Shown in pieces: positions 7,541 to 17,231 of a stretch of 64,000 bases of DNA. The stretch is taken from assembly GCA_035506275.1 (NCBI GenBank), contig DATJPT010000006.1, positions 201,019 through 265,018 of the forward strand, in the 5' to 3' direction. Origin of the DNA: Bacteroidota bacterium. GTDB taxonomy: Bacteria > Bacteroidota > Ignavibacteria > UBA10030 > UBA8401. The notes beneath the pieces are model-generated. The model was not told the origin of the DNA. It did not search any database and saw nothing but the letters and a program-made list of their open reading frames with translations. Within the stretch, counting starts at the first letter, position 1. Each line of letters begins with the position of its first letter. Position numbers and translations under genes: made by a program.

Positions 7541-9994
7541 TCAGGAATGATCCAACGGAAACGAGAGCGTAAAAACGGATCCTTTTCCCAGTTCACTCTG
7601 AACGCTCACCTCTCCGCGGTGGACATCCATGATGTGTTTTACGAGCGACAGGCCGAGCCCAATCCCCTGGACAGGCCCGCTGTGCGCCGGGTCGCGATAG
7701 AATTTTTCAAACACTCTTGGCAGCGCCTCTTTGGAGATCCCGTCCCCCCGGTCTGTGATCCTGCATAACGCACGTCCTTTTTGTTTTCTCACTTCGACAA
7801 GGATCGTTCTCTTCCCCGACGAGTATTTGACAGCGTTAGTGAGCAAATTGACGATCGCTTCCCCAACCGCGTCGGCGTCGGCGCGGATGGTGAGCTTCTT
7901 GTTCGGCACGTGAACACTCACGCTGAATTTATTTGCTTTGAATTGATACTTCATGGCATCGACATTCTTCTTCACGACGGCGCATAGGTCGATCCCGCAA
8001 AACGTATATTCTTTGATGCCATTTTCAATGCGGGCCGAGTCGAGAAGATTGGTCACCATCCTCCCGAGCCTCTCGGCCTCGCCATGAATGACGTCGAGGT
8101 ACCTCGCTGCCTTCGCCCTTCGCAATCCCCGCCGCCGGAGAAGGCCGACGAGCATGTTGATCGACGTGAGCGGCGTACGGAACTCGTGCGACACGTAAGA
8201 GACGAACTCGGATTTCAGCGCGTTGAGTTCCTCACTCCTCTTTTTCGCCTCACGCTCCAGAACCAGCCGCTCCTGCAACAGCATGCGATCCAGCGTGTCG
8301 GCGGTTTGAGCGCACAGTGTCGCGACAAAGCCGATCTCGTTCTCATCGAACTTGTCGTTCGGCGAGCGGGGACGCACCCCGACGGCCCCGTAGACCTCGC
8401 CGCCTTCAGTTCTGATCGGCACGCATACCGCATAGCCCATTTCGGCCAGACACTGCGACTCGGACAGGTTTATTCCTGCGCCCGAAAAGGAGAGTGCGCC
8501 GGGTTTTGCCATCGTGCGCGACGTTCGCAGTGAAGCGGAGAAGCCGTCCGGCAGAGGCATTATTTCCCGCGCCGTCATTCCCGATCGAGCCTTCAGCAGA
8601 AGCTGGCCATTGTCCATCCCGTAGACGGCGACGGATTCTGCCGGAATGATCTTCCACACCGACGAGGCGAGCTTCCTGAACAATTCTTCGGTACTGATCA
8701 CGGCATGGAGTCCTTCGCTCATTTCCATGACCGCGGCACGAAAATTAGTGCGGGCAGCGAAGAGAGATTCATCGATGAATTGCTGAACTTTCTTTCGCAG
8801 CGGGTTCATGAGCCATGCCACAAGCAGCGAAACTCCGACCACGAACAAGTAATGTTCAAACACCTCCTTGCCGCCGATCAGCGAAACGAGGATCAGAACG
8901 GTCAGGACATAAGAGGCGGCAACGAAGACCGTCAGCACCGAGTAGACGACGCTGCGGTTGATCACAACGTCGATGTCGAACGACCGGTACTTCATGAACG
9001 ACACGGCAAAGGTAAACGGAACTACGAGAAAGAAGATCGTCGTGAATTCTTCGTCAATGAGGTACCGGGAAAAAAATATCTGAGGCAGGATGTAAAGGGC
9101 TAGGAACGGTACGGCAGCGACGATCAGTCCCCATAAGATCCACTTCAGACGCAATCGATCTTCGGACGTTTCGGACGTGGTGTAGGCGTGGACGATATTG
9201 ACAATCCCGCCGCCGATGTACAGTATCATCGCCACGTGGAAAATATTGTAGACCGACTGAAACGAATCAAAATGTTCGATCGAGCTAAGGCTCAGAGCCT
9301 TCAGATAGAAGTACGATGACGCCGTGCAGAGGAGCGCCGCCGGGACGAACGTCGCCGCCGCAATCAGGAGGACCGAGGTGTGTTTCCGCCGCGGATACAG
9401 GGCCGTAAAAAAGAAAAAGACTGGAACCCCGACCTCGTACGAGAATAGGAAGATGACCGGTCGGTAGACGGTCTCAACCGTATTCGGGAGGACCGCCCCC
9501 CATGTCAGCATAACGTCGGCAGCGAAGAAGACCATCACCCAATGGAGGACCCTCCCCACAAGCTCATGCCAGCCGTTCCATAAAATATAAATGCCGATCC
9601 CCCAAATGGCTATCCCCGCAAAGAGCGATATGACGATGAATCGCAGACTAGGGTAGTACGGTACGAGCGTGACAAAACAACTTCCGGTCTCGCCTCTGCG
9701 CTGATACTCAACGGGAGCTTTTTCTCCGATCGACGCGAGATCCCCAAGAAATTCCATTTCTTCCGGCGTCCGCACAAAATGGTCCCGAAAACGAACCAGC
9801 TTGTCCCCTTCGCACAATGCACCGCTGAGTGCCGCATCGGAAATTTGCCCGACGGTAAGCCGGTCGCCCCCGTCAACCACGCCAAAAGGGGTTGTCGCCC
9901 GCTGGAGGAGAGAAGGGATATGGAGAAGGGAAACGGCAAGGATCGAACAATCTATCGCAAAATACAACCAGATGCGGAAGGTGAACTTCTTCAT
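7541..9994 (-). CDS. Membrane sensor histidine kinase with PDZ-like, multi-TM and GAF domains
   Basis: The protein has 817 residues from the ATG at 9994, which has GGGG just upstream; another ATG at 10006 lacks one. TM1 is about residues 7-30. A PDZ-like periplasmic segment follows (about 36-113, with GDKLVRF). Seven or eight membrane helices occupy about 118-395, ending in MKYRSFDIDVVINRS, a stretch shared by 7TM/GAF kinases. A GAF domain covers about 425-570. The HisKA helix has phospho-H603 (VSHEFRTPLTS), and the ATPase domain shows NLLTNAVKYS, DRGDGIS and GIGLGLSLVKH. It probably autophosphorylates in response to an envelope or membrane signal and passes phosphate to the regulator at 6824-7504, which follows after 36 bases. 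Confidence 0.92.
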   Translation of the reverse strand: MKKFTFRIWLYFAIDCSILAVSLLHIPSLLQRATTPFGVVDGGDRLTVGQISDAALSGALCEGDKLVRFRDHFVRTPEEMEFLGDLASIGEKAPVEYQRRGETGSCFVTLVPYYPSLRFIVISLFAGIAIWGIGIYILWNGWHELVGRVLHWVMVFFAADVMLTWGAVLPNTVETVYRPVIFLFSYEVGVPVFFFFTALYPRRKHTSVLLIAAATFVPAALLCTASSYFYLKALSLSSIEHFDSFQSVYNIFHVAMILYIGGGIVNIVHAYTTSETSEDRLRLKWILWGLIVAAVPFLALYILPQIFFSRYLIDEEFTTIFFLVVPFTFAVSFMKYRSFDIDVVINRSVVYSVLTVFVAASYVLTVLILVSLIGGKEVFEHYLFVVGVSLLVAWLMNPLRKKVQQFIDESLFAARTNFRAAVMEMSEGLHAVISTEELFRKLASSVWKIIPAESVAVYGMDNGQLLLKARSGMTAREIMPLPDGFSASLRTSRTMAKPGALSFSGAGINLSESQCLAEMGYAVCVPIRTEGGEVYGAVGVRPRSPNDKFDENEIGFVATLCAQTADTLDRMLLQERLVLEREAKKRSEELNALKSEFVSYVSHEFRTPLTSINMLVGLLRRRGLRRAKAARYLDVIHGEAERLGRMVTNLLDSARIENGIKEYTFCGIDLCAVVKKNVDAMKYQFKANKFSVSVHVPNKKLTIRADADAVGEAIVNLLTNAVKYSSGKRTILVEVRKQKGRALCRITDRGDGISKEALPRVFEKFYRDPAHSGPVQGIGLGLSLVKHIMDVHRGEVSVQSELGKGSVFTLSFPLDHS

Positions 9995-10185
9995 GGTGCC
10001 CCGCAATGCGGTGGTGGGAAAGCTGGTGCAATAGTACCGAGGATAATCTTAAGAGTCAAGCAGGATGTCGCCGTCTGGCTCAACGAACCTTTGATCCAAA
10101 GGATTTCCCGGGCATCAGGAGAGAAAAAGCTCACCACCAACCGGAACCCGATTGGAGGAACAGGGAGATGAAAAAATCAGCGGGG

Positions 10186-10467
10186 CTACTTTTCCATCCC
10201 GATCGAGAACATTCCCTCGAGGTCGTGTTTCGAGTAAACGCGGAAGGCGATGAGGGTTTCGGATTTTTCTATCCCGGCGATCTTCCTGATGTGCTCGGTC
10301 ACCAGCTCGGCAAGACGGTCGTTGTCTTTCACCCGGATGATCACAGCCAGGTCGTAACGGCCAGCAACGGAATGAACCTCCGTGATGCCGTCGATGTCGG
10401 CGAGCTGCTCGGCTACGGGAGTGATCTTGTCCCGTGCGACAGTCAACAGCACGATTGCACTCACCAT
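10186..10467 (-). CDS. Stand-alone Lrp/AsnC ligand-binding (RAM) domain protein
   Basis: The protein has 93 residues. The sequence matches the C-terminal ligand-binding half of Lrp/AsnC regulators: VSAIVLLTV, the GITEVHSVAGRYDLAVIIRV core and GIEKSETLIAF. There is no helix-turn-helix domain. Such proteins form beta-sandwich dimers and higher rings that bind amino acids or other small molecules, and they may modulate full-length Lrp-type regulators. The gene lies 1 base after the stop of the acetyltransferase gene upstream, so the two are likely co-transcribed. The direct role here is unknown. Confidence 0.88.
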   Translation of the reverse strand: MVSAIVLLTVARDKITPVAEQLADIDGITEVHSVAGRYDLAVIIRVKDNDRLAELVTEHIRKIAGIEKSETLIAFRVYSKHDLEGMFSIGMEK

Positions 10468-10468
10468 G

Positions 10469-10936
10469 TTATGCCTCCTTCAAAAGTTTTTTATAGATAT
10501 CGTCGACATGTATTTCCATGTACCGATCCAGGTGCCGCGAAGGGTTCTTTGCCGGAGCGAACCCGAACTTCTGATACAGCCCGTGAGCATCACGGGTCAG
10601 CAGCGCGAAACGGCGAAGTCCCTGCAGGTCAGGATGTTTTATCACGCACGACATGAGCCAGGTCCCCAACCCCTTTCCGCGGTATTGCTCGAGCACATAG
10701 ACATCGCACAGATACGCATAGGTTGCCCGGTCTGAAATGACCCGCGCAAAACCGATCTGCGTTGCACCGTCGAACAGGCCGAAACAGAGCGAATGCTCGA
10801 CGGCCCGTTCTACAAGATCCCGCGGAATCCCTTCGGACCAGTAGGAATGCGTGAGAAAGTCATGGACCGCCGCAATATCCAGCTTGTCTGGATCGCACGA
10901 CACCGTAAACTGACCGCGATGTTCTTCTAACTCCAT
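10469..10936 (-). CDS. GNAT-family N-acetyltransferase
   Basis: The protein has 155 residues. The acetyl-CoA-binding motif A is clear (YVLEQYRGKGLGTWLM, about residues 85-100), preceded by the typical strand IGFARVISDRATYAYLCDV. The C-terminal stretch GLYQKFGF is motif B. The substrate cannot be told from sequence; relatives acetylate small amines or protein N-termini. The N-terminal half contains a WSEGIPRDLVERAV helix typical of this subgroup. It is the first gene of a likely pair with the RAM-domain protein. A 7-bp-unit array (10960-10987) lies just upstream of its start. Confidence 0.9.
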   Translation of the reverse strand: MELEEHRGQFTVSCDPDKLDIAAVHDFLTHSYWSEGIPRDLVERAVEHSLCFGLFDGATQIGFARVISDRATYAYLCDVYVLEQYRGKGLGTWLMSCVIKHPDLQGLRRFALLTRDAHGLYQKFGFAPAKNPSRHLDRYMEIHVDDIYKKLLKEA

Positions 10937-10959
10937 AGATCGAAAAAGAAGCGTCCCAA

Positions 10960-10987
10960 TTCTTAATTCCTAATTCATAATTCTTAA
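10960..10987. repeat. Heptad array, TTCTTAA type
   Basis: Four consecutive 7-base units at 10960, 10967, 10974 and 10981 (TTCTTAA, TTCCTAA, TTCATAA, TTCTTAA). It lies between the acetyltransferase start (10936) and the stop of the transglutaminase-like gene (10995). It is one of eight arrays in the window that share the 7-base period but not the sequence. Confidence 0.7.
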
Positions 10988-10994
10988 TCGTTCT

Positions 10995-11639
10995 TCACGG
11001 TCTGTACAGCCCCGCTCTGTTCACTCCCAGCATTCCCGCGTCGTAGGTTCGTTTGTCGACCGGCGCAAACGACCTGGCCATCGCGGGAGTGATAATTTTG
11101 TAAATGCGAATAGCGCCTAACTTATCTCCGATGACGTCAAGAGCTGCGTCCGAAGTCGGCCAATGTAAGTCGTCATAGGCGGACAGATCCAGCGGGCGCG
11201 TATACTGGCGAAGCGTTTTTTCGTACGCGACATTGTAGAACGATTCGAAGTACGACATCACAAGTTCCCGCAGCGACGCATAGACCGGCTCGCGGTACCG
11301 GAGTCCGGTAAAATTCGATTTCGCGATCGCGCCGAAGCGCCCGTTCTTCTTAAAAAGAGCGATCACATGGTCGTCATCGCGGACCGCGTCCATGTCGACA
11401 AGGAGCGGCGGGAAGCCGAGCCTCCGCAATGCCATCGCCGCAAAAACCGCTCCGTCGTAACAATGCGCCTTCCGGTCCCTGAGCACTGTTCGCGGCGAGC
11501 GGTACCGCGATTCGGAGCTGTACTCGAGCGTGTCGAGAATGCCTTGGATCTTGACGGGAGACGTCAGAGCCGAAAGGATCTTCAATTCGGTCTTCGTCCA
11601 CTCGGAACGCTCCTGAGCCTGCTCGATCTTTTTCCTCAT
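10995..11639 (-). CDS. Transglutaminase-like cysteine protein
   Basis: The protein has 214 residues. The motif KAHCYDGAVFAAMALRRLG (C60) followed by DDDHVIALF (H91) is the transglutaminase/papain-like fold signature, in which Cys and His form the catalytic dyad and an Asp/Asn completes it. No signal peptide is seen, so the protein is probably cytoplasmic. Related proteins include peptidases and bacterial transglutaminase-like enzymes of unknown substrate. Its start overlaps the stop of the DinB-like gene by 4 bases (ATGA), implying coupled translation. Activity is inferred; only the fold motif is visible. Confidence 0.75.
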   Translation of the reverse strand: MRKKIEQAQERSEWTKTELKILSALTSPVKIQGILDTLEYSSESRYRSPRTVLRDRKAHCYDGAVFAAMALRRLGFPPLLVDMDAVRDDDHVIALFKKNGRFGAIAKSNFTGLRYREPVYASLRELVMSYFESFYNVAYEKTLRQYTRPLDLSAYDDLHWPTSDAALDVIGDKLGAIRIYKIITPAMARSFAPVDKRTYDAGMLGVNRAGLYRP

Positions 11640-12076
11640 TGGAAAACCTGTTCGAGGTGGTGCTTCAGATGCCTCACGTAATCCTTGATGACAAATTCCA
11701 GCGTCTCAGGCTTGTCCTCGCCGATGATGCACTGATGGCTCAGCGCGCTCGCAGGAACAGCTGAGACGACGTGAAGAAGATGCAGGTTGTAGCTCTTCCA
11801 CAATTGGACAAGATTCTCCCACGGCTCCGATTGATACCGCTGGGACGAGACCCAGAATTGCTGCTCATATCCCGGAGTCCTCAGTTCAGCCGTCTGCTGT
11901 CCCCTCACAAACCGCTGGTGATTATTGGAGGCGGAATCGATGAGATGTCCCAGGATCTCCTTCGTCGACCATTTTTCCGCCCCGCGACGCTGAGCGCTCT
12001 CCGTTTCGGAAATTTTCATGAGCTTCGCCGAAAACTGCTGTATGACCGATCCGAATTCTTCGAGGGTCTCTTTCAT
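11636..12076 (-). CDS. DinB/YfiT-family four-helix protein
   Basis: The protein has 146 residues. The pattern matches DinB-like metal-binding four-helix bundles: WSTKEILGHLIDSASNNHQRFVRG in the second helix (broken here only for description; residues about 36-59) and a C-terminal KDYVRHLKHHLEQVF helix. The three histidines expected to bind metal are present in those two helices. Members are thiol-S-transferase-like or DNA-damage-associated enzymes; the substrate here is unknown. The gene sits 7 bases after the S9 peptidase stop and overlaps the next gene by 4 bases, so these three form one operon. Confidence 0.82.
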   Translation of the reverse strand: MKETLEEFGSVIQQFSAKLMKISETESAQRRGAEKWSTKEILGHLIDSASNNHQRFVRGQQTAELRTPGYEQQFWVSSQRYQSEPWENLVQLWKSYNLHLLHVVSAVPASALSHQCIIGEDKPETLEFVIKDYVRHLKHHLEQVFQ

Positions 12077-12083
12077 TCTCTCC

Positions 12084-14156
12084 TCACTTTGTATCGAACG
12101 CCTGGTTGCGAACCATTTTTACCATATCGTACGGTGCGGGGTCTCCGCCGAGATATTTATGGAACCAATCAAGGTGCGCGTTATAATAGAGCGGCATCGA
12201 CTTCACACCGTTCGGCCAGTGGCCGTCGTTGGGGAAAACGATCAGCCGTGAGGGCACATCCATTTTCTGGAGGTCGGTGAAAAACTCAAGACTTTGAGTG
12301 TACGGAACCCGGTAATCCTTCTCGCCCGTGATGACGAGACAGGGGGTCTTAAAATTTTTGACGAACTGGTTCGGGGACCACTTCGTGTACAGGTCCGAAT
12401 TCCACGGTGTACCACCAAGGTCCCATTGAGGGAACCAGAGCTCTTCCGTCGAGCCATGCATCGCCGGCAGGTCGTAAACCCCCATCATGCAGGCGATCGC
12501 CTTAAAGCGCGTCGTATGACCTTCAAGCCACATCATAAAATACCCTCCGTACGACCATCCCATCGCTCCCATGCGGTCTTTATCCACGTACGAAACTTTT
12601 TCCAGCGAGTCGGCTACCGCCATGACATCCTGGTACACAGCTCCGCCCCAGTCCTTGGAGATCTCGGCGGTGAATTCCTGTCCGTAGCCGGTCGAGCCAT
12701 GCGGATTGGGAAAAGCGACGATGTAACCACATCCGGGATACACCTGCCAATCCCCGCGGAAAGCGTCGGCCCACTGCGACTGCGGCCCGCCATGCACGTT
12801 GAGGATGAGCGGATATTTTTTCGCCGGGTCAAAATTATGCGGCTTCACGATGAACGTATGGATCTTTTTTCCCGTCGGCGATGCGATCCACATTTCTTCG
12901 GCCGGACGAATATCGACCGAATCTTCGATCGTTTTATTGAAGAACGTGATCCGATGAAGATTTTTCCCCTGCGTCGTCGCACGCCACATGTCGACCGGCT
13001 CGCCGACGGCGCGACGTACCACGGCGAGCGTTTTTCCGTCGGGGGCAACGTCGATGGCGTCGATGGATTTAACGTCGAGGACCTGGGATATTTCCTTCGA
13101 GCCCAGCTCGACTTTATAGAGCGGAGTGTGCCCTTGCACATCGGCAGTAAAATAGATGCTCTTCGAATCGGGCGCCCATGTTATCGAATTGACCCAGTTG
13201 TCGAACTTTTCGGTCAGCACCGTTCTCTCGCCGGTCTTCCTGTCGTAGAGCGCGATGCGGAAAAGGTCCGATTCGTACCCCGGGATCTTCTGCATCCGGT
13301 AGGCGATGTATTTTCCGTCCGGTGAATAACTCGGGTCACCGTCGAACGACTTGTTCTCAGCGGTGATGTTTTTCGGTTCGCCCCCGGTAGTCGGAACGAT
13401 GAACAAATCGGAGTTTGTCGTCTCCTCTTCATTCGGGTCATGGTTCGACGCGAAACAGACCTCTTTTCCGTCGGGGGAAACCGCGACACCGCCTCCACCA
13501 AGCGAGAAGGCCGGCGCGTCGTAGTCTCCCGGAGAAAGGTCGACGTATTTTTTAGCGTCGAGATCATACGCAAAAACGTGCGAACGTCTCCCGTCCTTCC
13601 ACGTCGTCCAATGGCGGTACAGCAGATGGTCGGCCATGTGCGCCTGGATCGGGCCGTCGCTCATGCTCTCGTCGATCTTCTTGTTGCAGTCGCCGTCGGC
13701 GCCGCATTCCGGAAAAACATCGCTCGTAAAGATGATGTGCCTGCCGTCGGAGGTCCACTCCGCGTCGCCAACTCCCGGAGCAAAATGCGTCAGCTGCATC
13801 GCTTCTCCTCCCTCCAGGGGAAGCAGCCACGCTTGCATTCCTTCGTGCCGGGCTGAAAGAAAAAGAATCGATTTTCCGTCTGGGGACCAGCGCGGGTGAA
13901 AACTCGACACGGCGTTATCGGTCAGCTTCCGCTGATTTTCGCCGCCCGCCTCCATGAGATAGATATTCGTCTTTCCTTTTCCTTCGGGTAGATTGTATTC
14001 GGTCACGCTGAAGGCGATGCTTTTTCCGTCCGGAGAGGTCTGAGGGTCGGCGACCCCTTTCAATTTATACAAGTCCTCGATCGCGAACGGTTTCTTCTGG
14101 CCGAAGGCCGAGGCGAGCAGGGCGACGGACAAGAACACGAACAATATTTTTTTCAT
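12084..14156 (-). CDS. S9-family prolyl-oligopeptidase-like peptidase, secreted
   Basis: The protein has 690 residues. A signal peptide covers residues 1 to about 19 (ends ASAFGQ). A beta-propeller of WD40-like PD40 repeats follows (about 30-420; repeated SPDGKSIAF, SPDGKYIAY). The alpha/beta-hydrolase domain carries S535 (GWSYGGYF), D614 (GEKDYRVP) and H646 (NDGHWP) in the order of dipeptidyl-peptidase/acylaminoacyl-peptidase enzymes. It likely trims peptides in the periplasm, using the propeller to exclude folded substrates. Length and domain order are normal for the family. It is the first gene of a probable operon with the DinB-like and transglutaminase-like genes. Confidence 0.94.
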   Translation of the reverse strand: MKKILFVFLSVALLASAFGQKKPFAIEDLYKLKGVADPQTSPDGKSIAFSVTEYNLPEGKGKTNIYLMEAGGENQRKLTDNAVSSFHPRWSPDGKSILFLSARHEGMQAWLLPLEGGEAMQLTHFAPGVGDAEWTSDGRHIIFTSDVFPECGADGDCNKKIDESMSDGPIQAHMADHLLYRHWTTWKDGRRSHVFAYDLDAKKYVDLSPGDYDAPAFSLGGGGVAVSPDGKEVCFASNHDPNEEETTNSDLFIVPTTGGEPKNITAENKSFDGDPSYSPDGKYIAYRMQKIPGYESDLFRIALYDRKTGERTVLTEKFDNWVNSITWAPDSKSIYFTADVQGHTPLYKVELGSKEISQVLDVKSIDAIDVAPDGKTLAVVRRAVGEPVDMWRATTQGKNLHRITFFNKTIEDSVDIRPAEEMWIASPTGKKIHTFIVKPHNFDPAKKYPLILNVHGGPQSQWADAFRGDWQVYPGCGYIVAFPNPHGSTGYGQEFTAEISKDWGGAVYQDVMAVADSLEKVSYVDKDRMGAMGWSYGGYFMMWLEGHTTRFKAIACMMGVYDLPAMHGSTEELWFPQWDLGGTPWNSDLYTKWSPNQFVKNFKTPCLVITGEKDYRVPYTQSLEFFTDLQKMDVPSRLIVFPNDGHWPNGVKSMPLYYNAHLDWFHKYLGGDPAPYDMVKMVRNQAFDTK

Positions 14157-14254
14157 CGGATGAAATCCTCGATTGGTGAGTAGGGTTCTCTGCGAGACTG
14201 TGATCGACCGGGTGAATGGAGAACAGCGTTTTCGAACGGGGTGTTATCGCGCGA

Positions 14255-14614
14255 TCATTTCTTCAGCACTGCTTCGATCGCCGCGACCAGCTGCTGGGTC
14301 GAAAATCCTTTGTCGAGATAGGTGATATTGGCTTCGGACTGCCATGCGCCGGCGCCCTGGGCCTGTGCGGTCATCATAATGACCGGGATGCGGGCCGTCA
14401 TCGGTTCCTGCATCAAACTTTCAACCATCATGAAACCGTTCATGTTATCCATGTTGACGTCGCTGAGGATGACGTCCGGACGGTATTTCGCCGCAAAGTC
14501 GAGTCCCACCATACCGTCTTCTGCTTCGAGGGTATTGTATCCCCTTACCTTCAGCGAAGCGGCCAGTGCTTTGCGAAACGCGGGTTCATCGTCCACGATG
14601 AGAACGGTTTTCAT
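14255..14614 (-). CDS. Stand-alone response-regulator receiver protein (CheY-like)
   Basis: The protein has 119 residues, a receiver domain only. Key residues are D8/D9 and phospho-acceptor D52 (VILSDVNMDN), a threonine in IMMTAQ and the lysine in YLDKGF. No output domain is present, so it must act through a partner. The next gene upstream (14771-15226) encodes an RsbRD-N-like domain, a fold linked to stress signalling, with 156 bases between them. Whether the two interact is unknown. Confidence 0.9.
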   Translation of the reverse strand: MKTVLIVDDEPAFRKALAASLKVRGYNTLEAEDGMVGLDFAAKYRPDVILSDVNMDNMNGFMMVESLMQEPMTARIPVIMMTAQAQGAGAWQSEANITYLDKGFSTQQLVAAIEAVLKK

Positions 14615-14770
14615 TCACTAACTCCTTTAATTTGATTGTCGAAAGTAACAAAAGCGGCCGAGAAAATCAACAACATGACATGTCTAAAAATCTGCCTTTC
14701 GTTCATCGAAAAACCACGAAGGAGAGGCCCTTGAAGATAAATCTCAAAAGCGCGATCGTCCGGATCGCCG

Positions 14771-15226
14771 TTACCCCTGCGTCCCGGAGAACAACGACTG
14801 CAGATTGAGGGAAGGGGTTTTCGTCTTGCTTGCGAGCGAGACATACGTCCGTGCGAGCGCATCCTTGCCCGCGCCGAGGACGGTGCTGATGAGGCCGAGC
14901 CCCTCGCCAAGGTCGCCGGGGGGAAGGTTCTTCAAGATGCGCACCCAGATCGTCTCTTCAAGGACGTTGAACGCCGTTTGAACCTCCGAGAGGTCGAACC
15001 CTGCTTCGAAGCGTTCGCGGGCTATCGTTTCGGCGTGAGCGATCATGGGGCCTAAATTTCTCTCTTTCACGGCGCGAGCCGTGAGCGTGTGCAGTGCTTT
15101 CAACCTCTGGTGGATGTGCGCTGCACCGGATTTTTCATAATGGGAGAGGTGAGCCCGCGCGATCGCGGCCTCGGCGTCCGATAGGATTTCGGTTGATTGA
15201 TCGTGAAGAAGTTGATGGAGTGTCAT
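14771..15226 (-). CDS. RsbRD N-terminal-domain-like protein
   Basis: The protein has 151 residues from the ATG at 15226; the frame extends to 15274 but the longer form adds an unlikely hydrophobic leader. It is all-helical: a long N-terminal helix (LLHDQSTEILSDAEAAI), KALHTLTARAVKERNLGPM, and the pattern ERFEAGFDLSEVQTAFNVLEE, which is typical of the RsbT co-antagonist RsbRD N-terminal domain. That domain is globin-like and senses signals in stressosome-type proteins, where it is normally fused to STAS. Here no STAS domain follows. The C-terminus is a short linker ending in SLFSGTQG. Confidence 0.65.
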   Translation of the reverse strand: MTLHQLLHDQSTEILSDAEAAIARAHLSHYEKSGAAHIHQRLKALHTLTARAVKERNLGPMIAHAETIARERFEAGFDLSEVQTAFNVLEETIWVRILKNLPPGDLGEGLGLISTVLGAGKDALARTYVSLASKTKTPSLNLQSLFSGTQG

Positions 15227-15328
15227 AACAGTCTCTAAAACAACTGAGTGTACCACAAAGGCGGGGAGGCACAAACCATCATGGCCGTTTCGTGTCGTCG
15301 CGTCTTTGCGGCTCGATGAATCGAACGT

Positions 15329-17014
15329 TTAATTGAAAGCATCCGTAACGCAGCCTTCCGATGCAGACGAAACCAATTTGCTGTATTTGTAGAGCATGCC
15401 GCTCTTTGCACGCAGCGGAGGGGCTTTCCATTTCTTAAGTCGCTGTGCGATCGTCTTCTTCGGCAGGTCGACCGTGATCGTGTTCTTCTCTCCGTCGATC
15501 GTGATGCCGTCCCCGTTCTTGACGATCGCGAGAACTCCGCCGACCTGTGCCTCCGGGGTAATGTGTCCGACCACGAAGCCGTGGGTGCCGCCGGAGAAAC
15601 GTCCGTCGGTGATCAGCGCAACGCTTTTGCCGAGCCCGGCCCCCATGATCGCCGAGGTTACGGTCAGCATCTCTCTCATCCCCGGCCCCCCTTTCGGCCC
15701 TTCATACCGGATGACTACAACGTCCCCCGGCTTGATCTTGTTTTTTTCCAGCGCGGCAAGGGTCTCCTCTTCCGAATTGAACACTCTGGCAGGACCGGAA
15801 AACCGCAACCCCTCCTTGCCGGTAATTTTAGCGACCGCTCCCTCTTTCGCAAGGTTGCCGTAGAGAATCTGAATGTGTCCCGTTTTCTTGATCGGATTGG
15901 AAAGAGGAAAAATAACTTTTTGTCCATCCTTCAGGCCGGGGAGATCTTCCAAATTTTCTGCCAGCGTTTTGCCGGTCACCGTAAGGCAATTCCCGTCGAG
16001 AAGCTTCTCTTTCAGCAGCATTTTTTGAAGCGCAGGGACCCCGCCGATCGTATGGACATCTTCCATCACGTATTTGCCGCTCGGCTTCAGGTCCGCGAGA
16101 TACGGCGTACGGTCGCTGATCGTCTGAAAATCATCGATCGTCAATTTCACTCCGACGGATTTTGCTATCGCGATGAGATGCATCACGGCGTTCGTCGAGC
16201 CCCCGAGCGCTATGACGACGGTGATCGCGTTGAGAAACGCCTTTCTCGTGATGATATCCCGCGGCTTGATGTCGTGTTCCAGCAAATTCAGGATCGCTTT
16301 GCCGGCTTTTCGGCACTCAAGAATTTTCTCTTCGCTCGAGGCGGGAGTCGAAGAGCTGTAGGGGAGTGTCATTCCCAGCGACTCAATGGCAGAGGCCATC
16401 GTGTTCGCGGTATACATTCCGCCGCACGCCCCCTGGCCGGGACACGCATGATGCAGCACGTCGTTCAATTCCTTTTCGCTCGCCTTCCCCGCGATGAATT
16501 GTCCGTAGCATTCGAACGCGGAGACGATGTCGAGCGTTTTGCCGTTGTGATGTCCTGCGCGGATCGTTCCGCCGTAGATCATGATGCTCGGACGGTTCAG
16601 CCGCCCCATCGCGATCACGGAGCCGGGGAGATTCTTGTCGCATCCCGGGAGAGAAATATTGGCGTCGTACCATTGCGCGCGCATCACCGCTTCGATGGAA
16701 TCGGCAATGATCTCGCGGGACGGGAGCGATGACTTCATTCCTTCCGTCCCCATGGCCATGCCGTCGCTGACGCCGATGGTATGAAAGATCAGCCCGACGA
16801 GGCCGGCCTCCTGCACTCCCTGCTTCACAATTTTAGCGAGGTCGTTCAAATGCATGTTGCAGTTATTCCCTTCCCAGCCCATGCTCGCGATGCCGACCTG
16901 CGCTTTTTTCATGTCATCGTCCGTCAAACCGATGCCGTACAACATGGCTTGCGAACCGGCCTGCGAACGCTTCTGCGTCAACTGAGAACTGTACTTATTG
17001 AGTCCGTTTCCCAT
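15329..17014 (-). CDS. ilvD: Dihydroxy-acid dehydratase
   Basis: The protein has 561 residues, full length for the family. It converts 2,3-dihydroxy-isovalerate or -methylvalerate to the 2-oxo acids in valine, isoleucine and leucine synthesis. The three cysteines expected to hold the iron-sulfur cluster are at C52 (NCNMHLND), C125 ([11 protein letters not shown]) and C197 ([16 protein letters not shown]). The stretch [20 protein letters not shown] is the other family signature. No other ilv or leu gene is near, so the pathway is scattered in this genome. The start has a typical basic N-terminus and is preceded by intergenic sequence with no obvious riboswitch. Confidence 0.96.
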   Translation of the reverse strand: MGNGLNKYSSQLTQKRSQAGSQAMLYGIGLTDDDMKKAQVGIASMGWEGNNCNMHLNDLAKIVKQGVQEAGLVGLIFHTIGVSDGMAMGTEGMKSSLPSREIIADSIEAVMRAQWYDANISLPGCDKNLPGSVIAMGRLNRPSIMIYGGTIRAGHHNGKTLDIVSAFECYGQFIAGKASEKELNDVLHHACPGQGACGGMYTANTMASAIESLGMTLPYSSSTPASSEEKILECRKAGKAILNLLEHDIKPRDIITRKAFLNAITVVIALGGSTNAVMHLIAIAKSVGVKLTIDDFQTISDRTPYLADLKPSGKYVMEDVHTIGGVPALQKMLLKEKLLDGNCLTVTGKTLAENLEDLPGLKDGQKVIFPLSNPIKKTGHIQILYGNLAKEGAVAKITGKEGLRFSGPARVFNSEEETLAALEKNKIKPGDVVVIRYEGPKGGPGMREMLTVTSAIMGAGLGKSVALITDGRFSGGTHGFVVGHITPEAQVGGVLAIVKNGDGITIDGEKNTITVDLPKKTIAQRLKKWKAPPLRAKSGMLYKYSKLVSSASEGCVTDAFN

Positions 17015-17197
17015 CCTTGGTCAACTCCTGTCAGATGTTCTTCAAAATACCGCGGCGATGCGGATACAAAATATCGAAAGTATGCTTCAGCATCAAGTGG
17101 AACTCAGCAATTTGATTCCGCGGATTCATCCGGGCCGTCAAACGTTCTTCTTTCATGGATTGAACCGGTTTCCCGAAATCCAGTTCGCAAACCCACG

Positions 17198-17231
17198 GCT
17201 GAAGCCGTCGATCAGCTGAAGCCGTCGATCA
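17198..17231. repeat. Perfect 17-bp tandem duplication over the stop codon
   Basis: The unit GCTGAAGCCGTCGATCA occurs at 17198-17214 and again at 17215-17231. The second copy contains the TGA stop of the dienelactone-hydrolase gene (17229-17231). The first copy overlaps a palindrome ACGGCT-GA-AGCCGT (17195-17208). Confidence 0.75.

Noticed and set aside
15563-16732. 389-codon plus-strand frame opposite ilvD
   Set aside because: Antisense to a highly conserved enzyme gene; rich in Arg/His/Asp, no motif.
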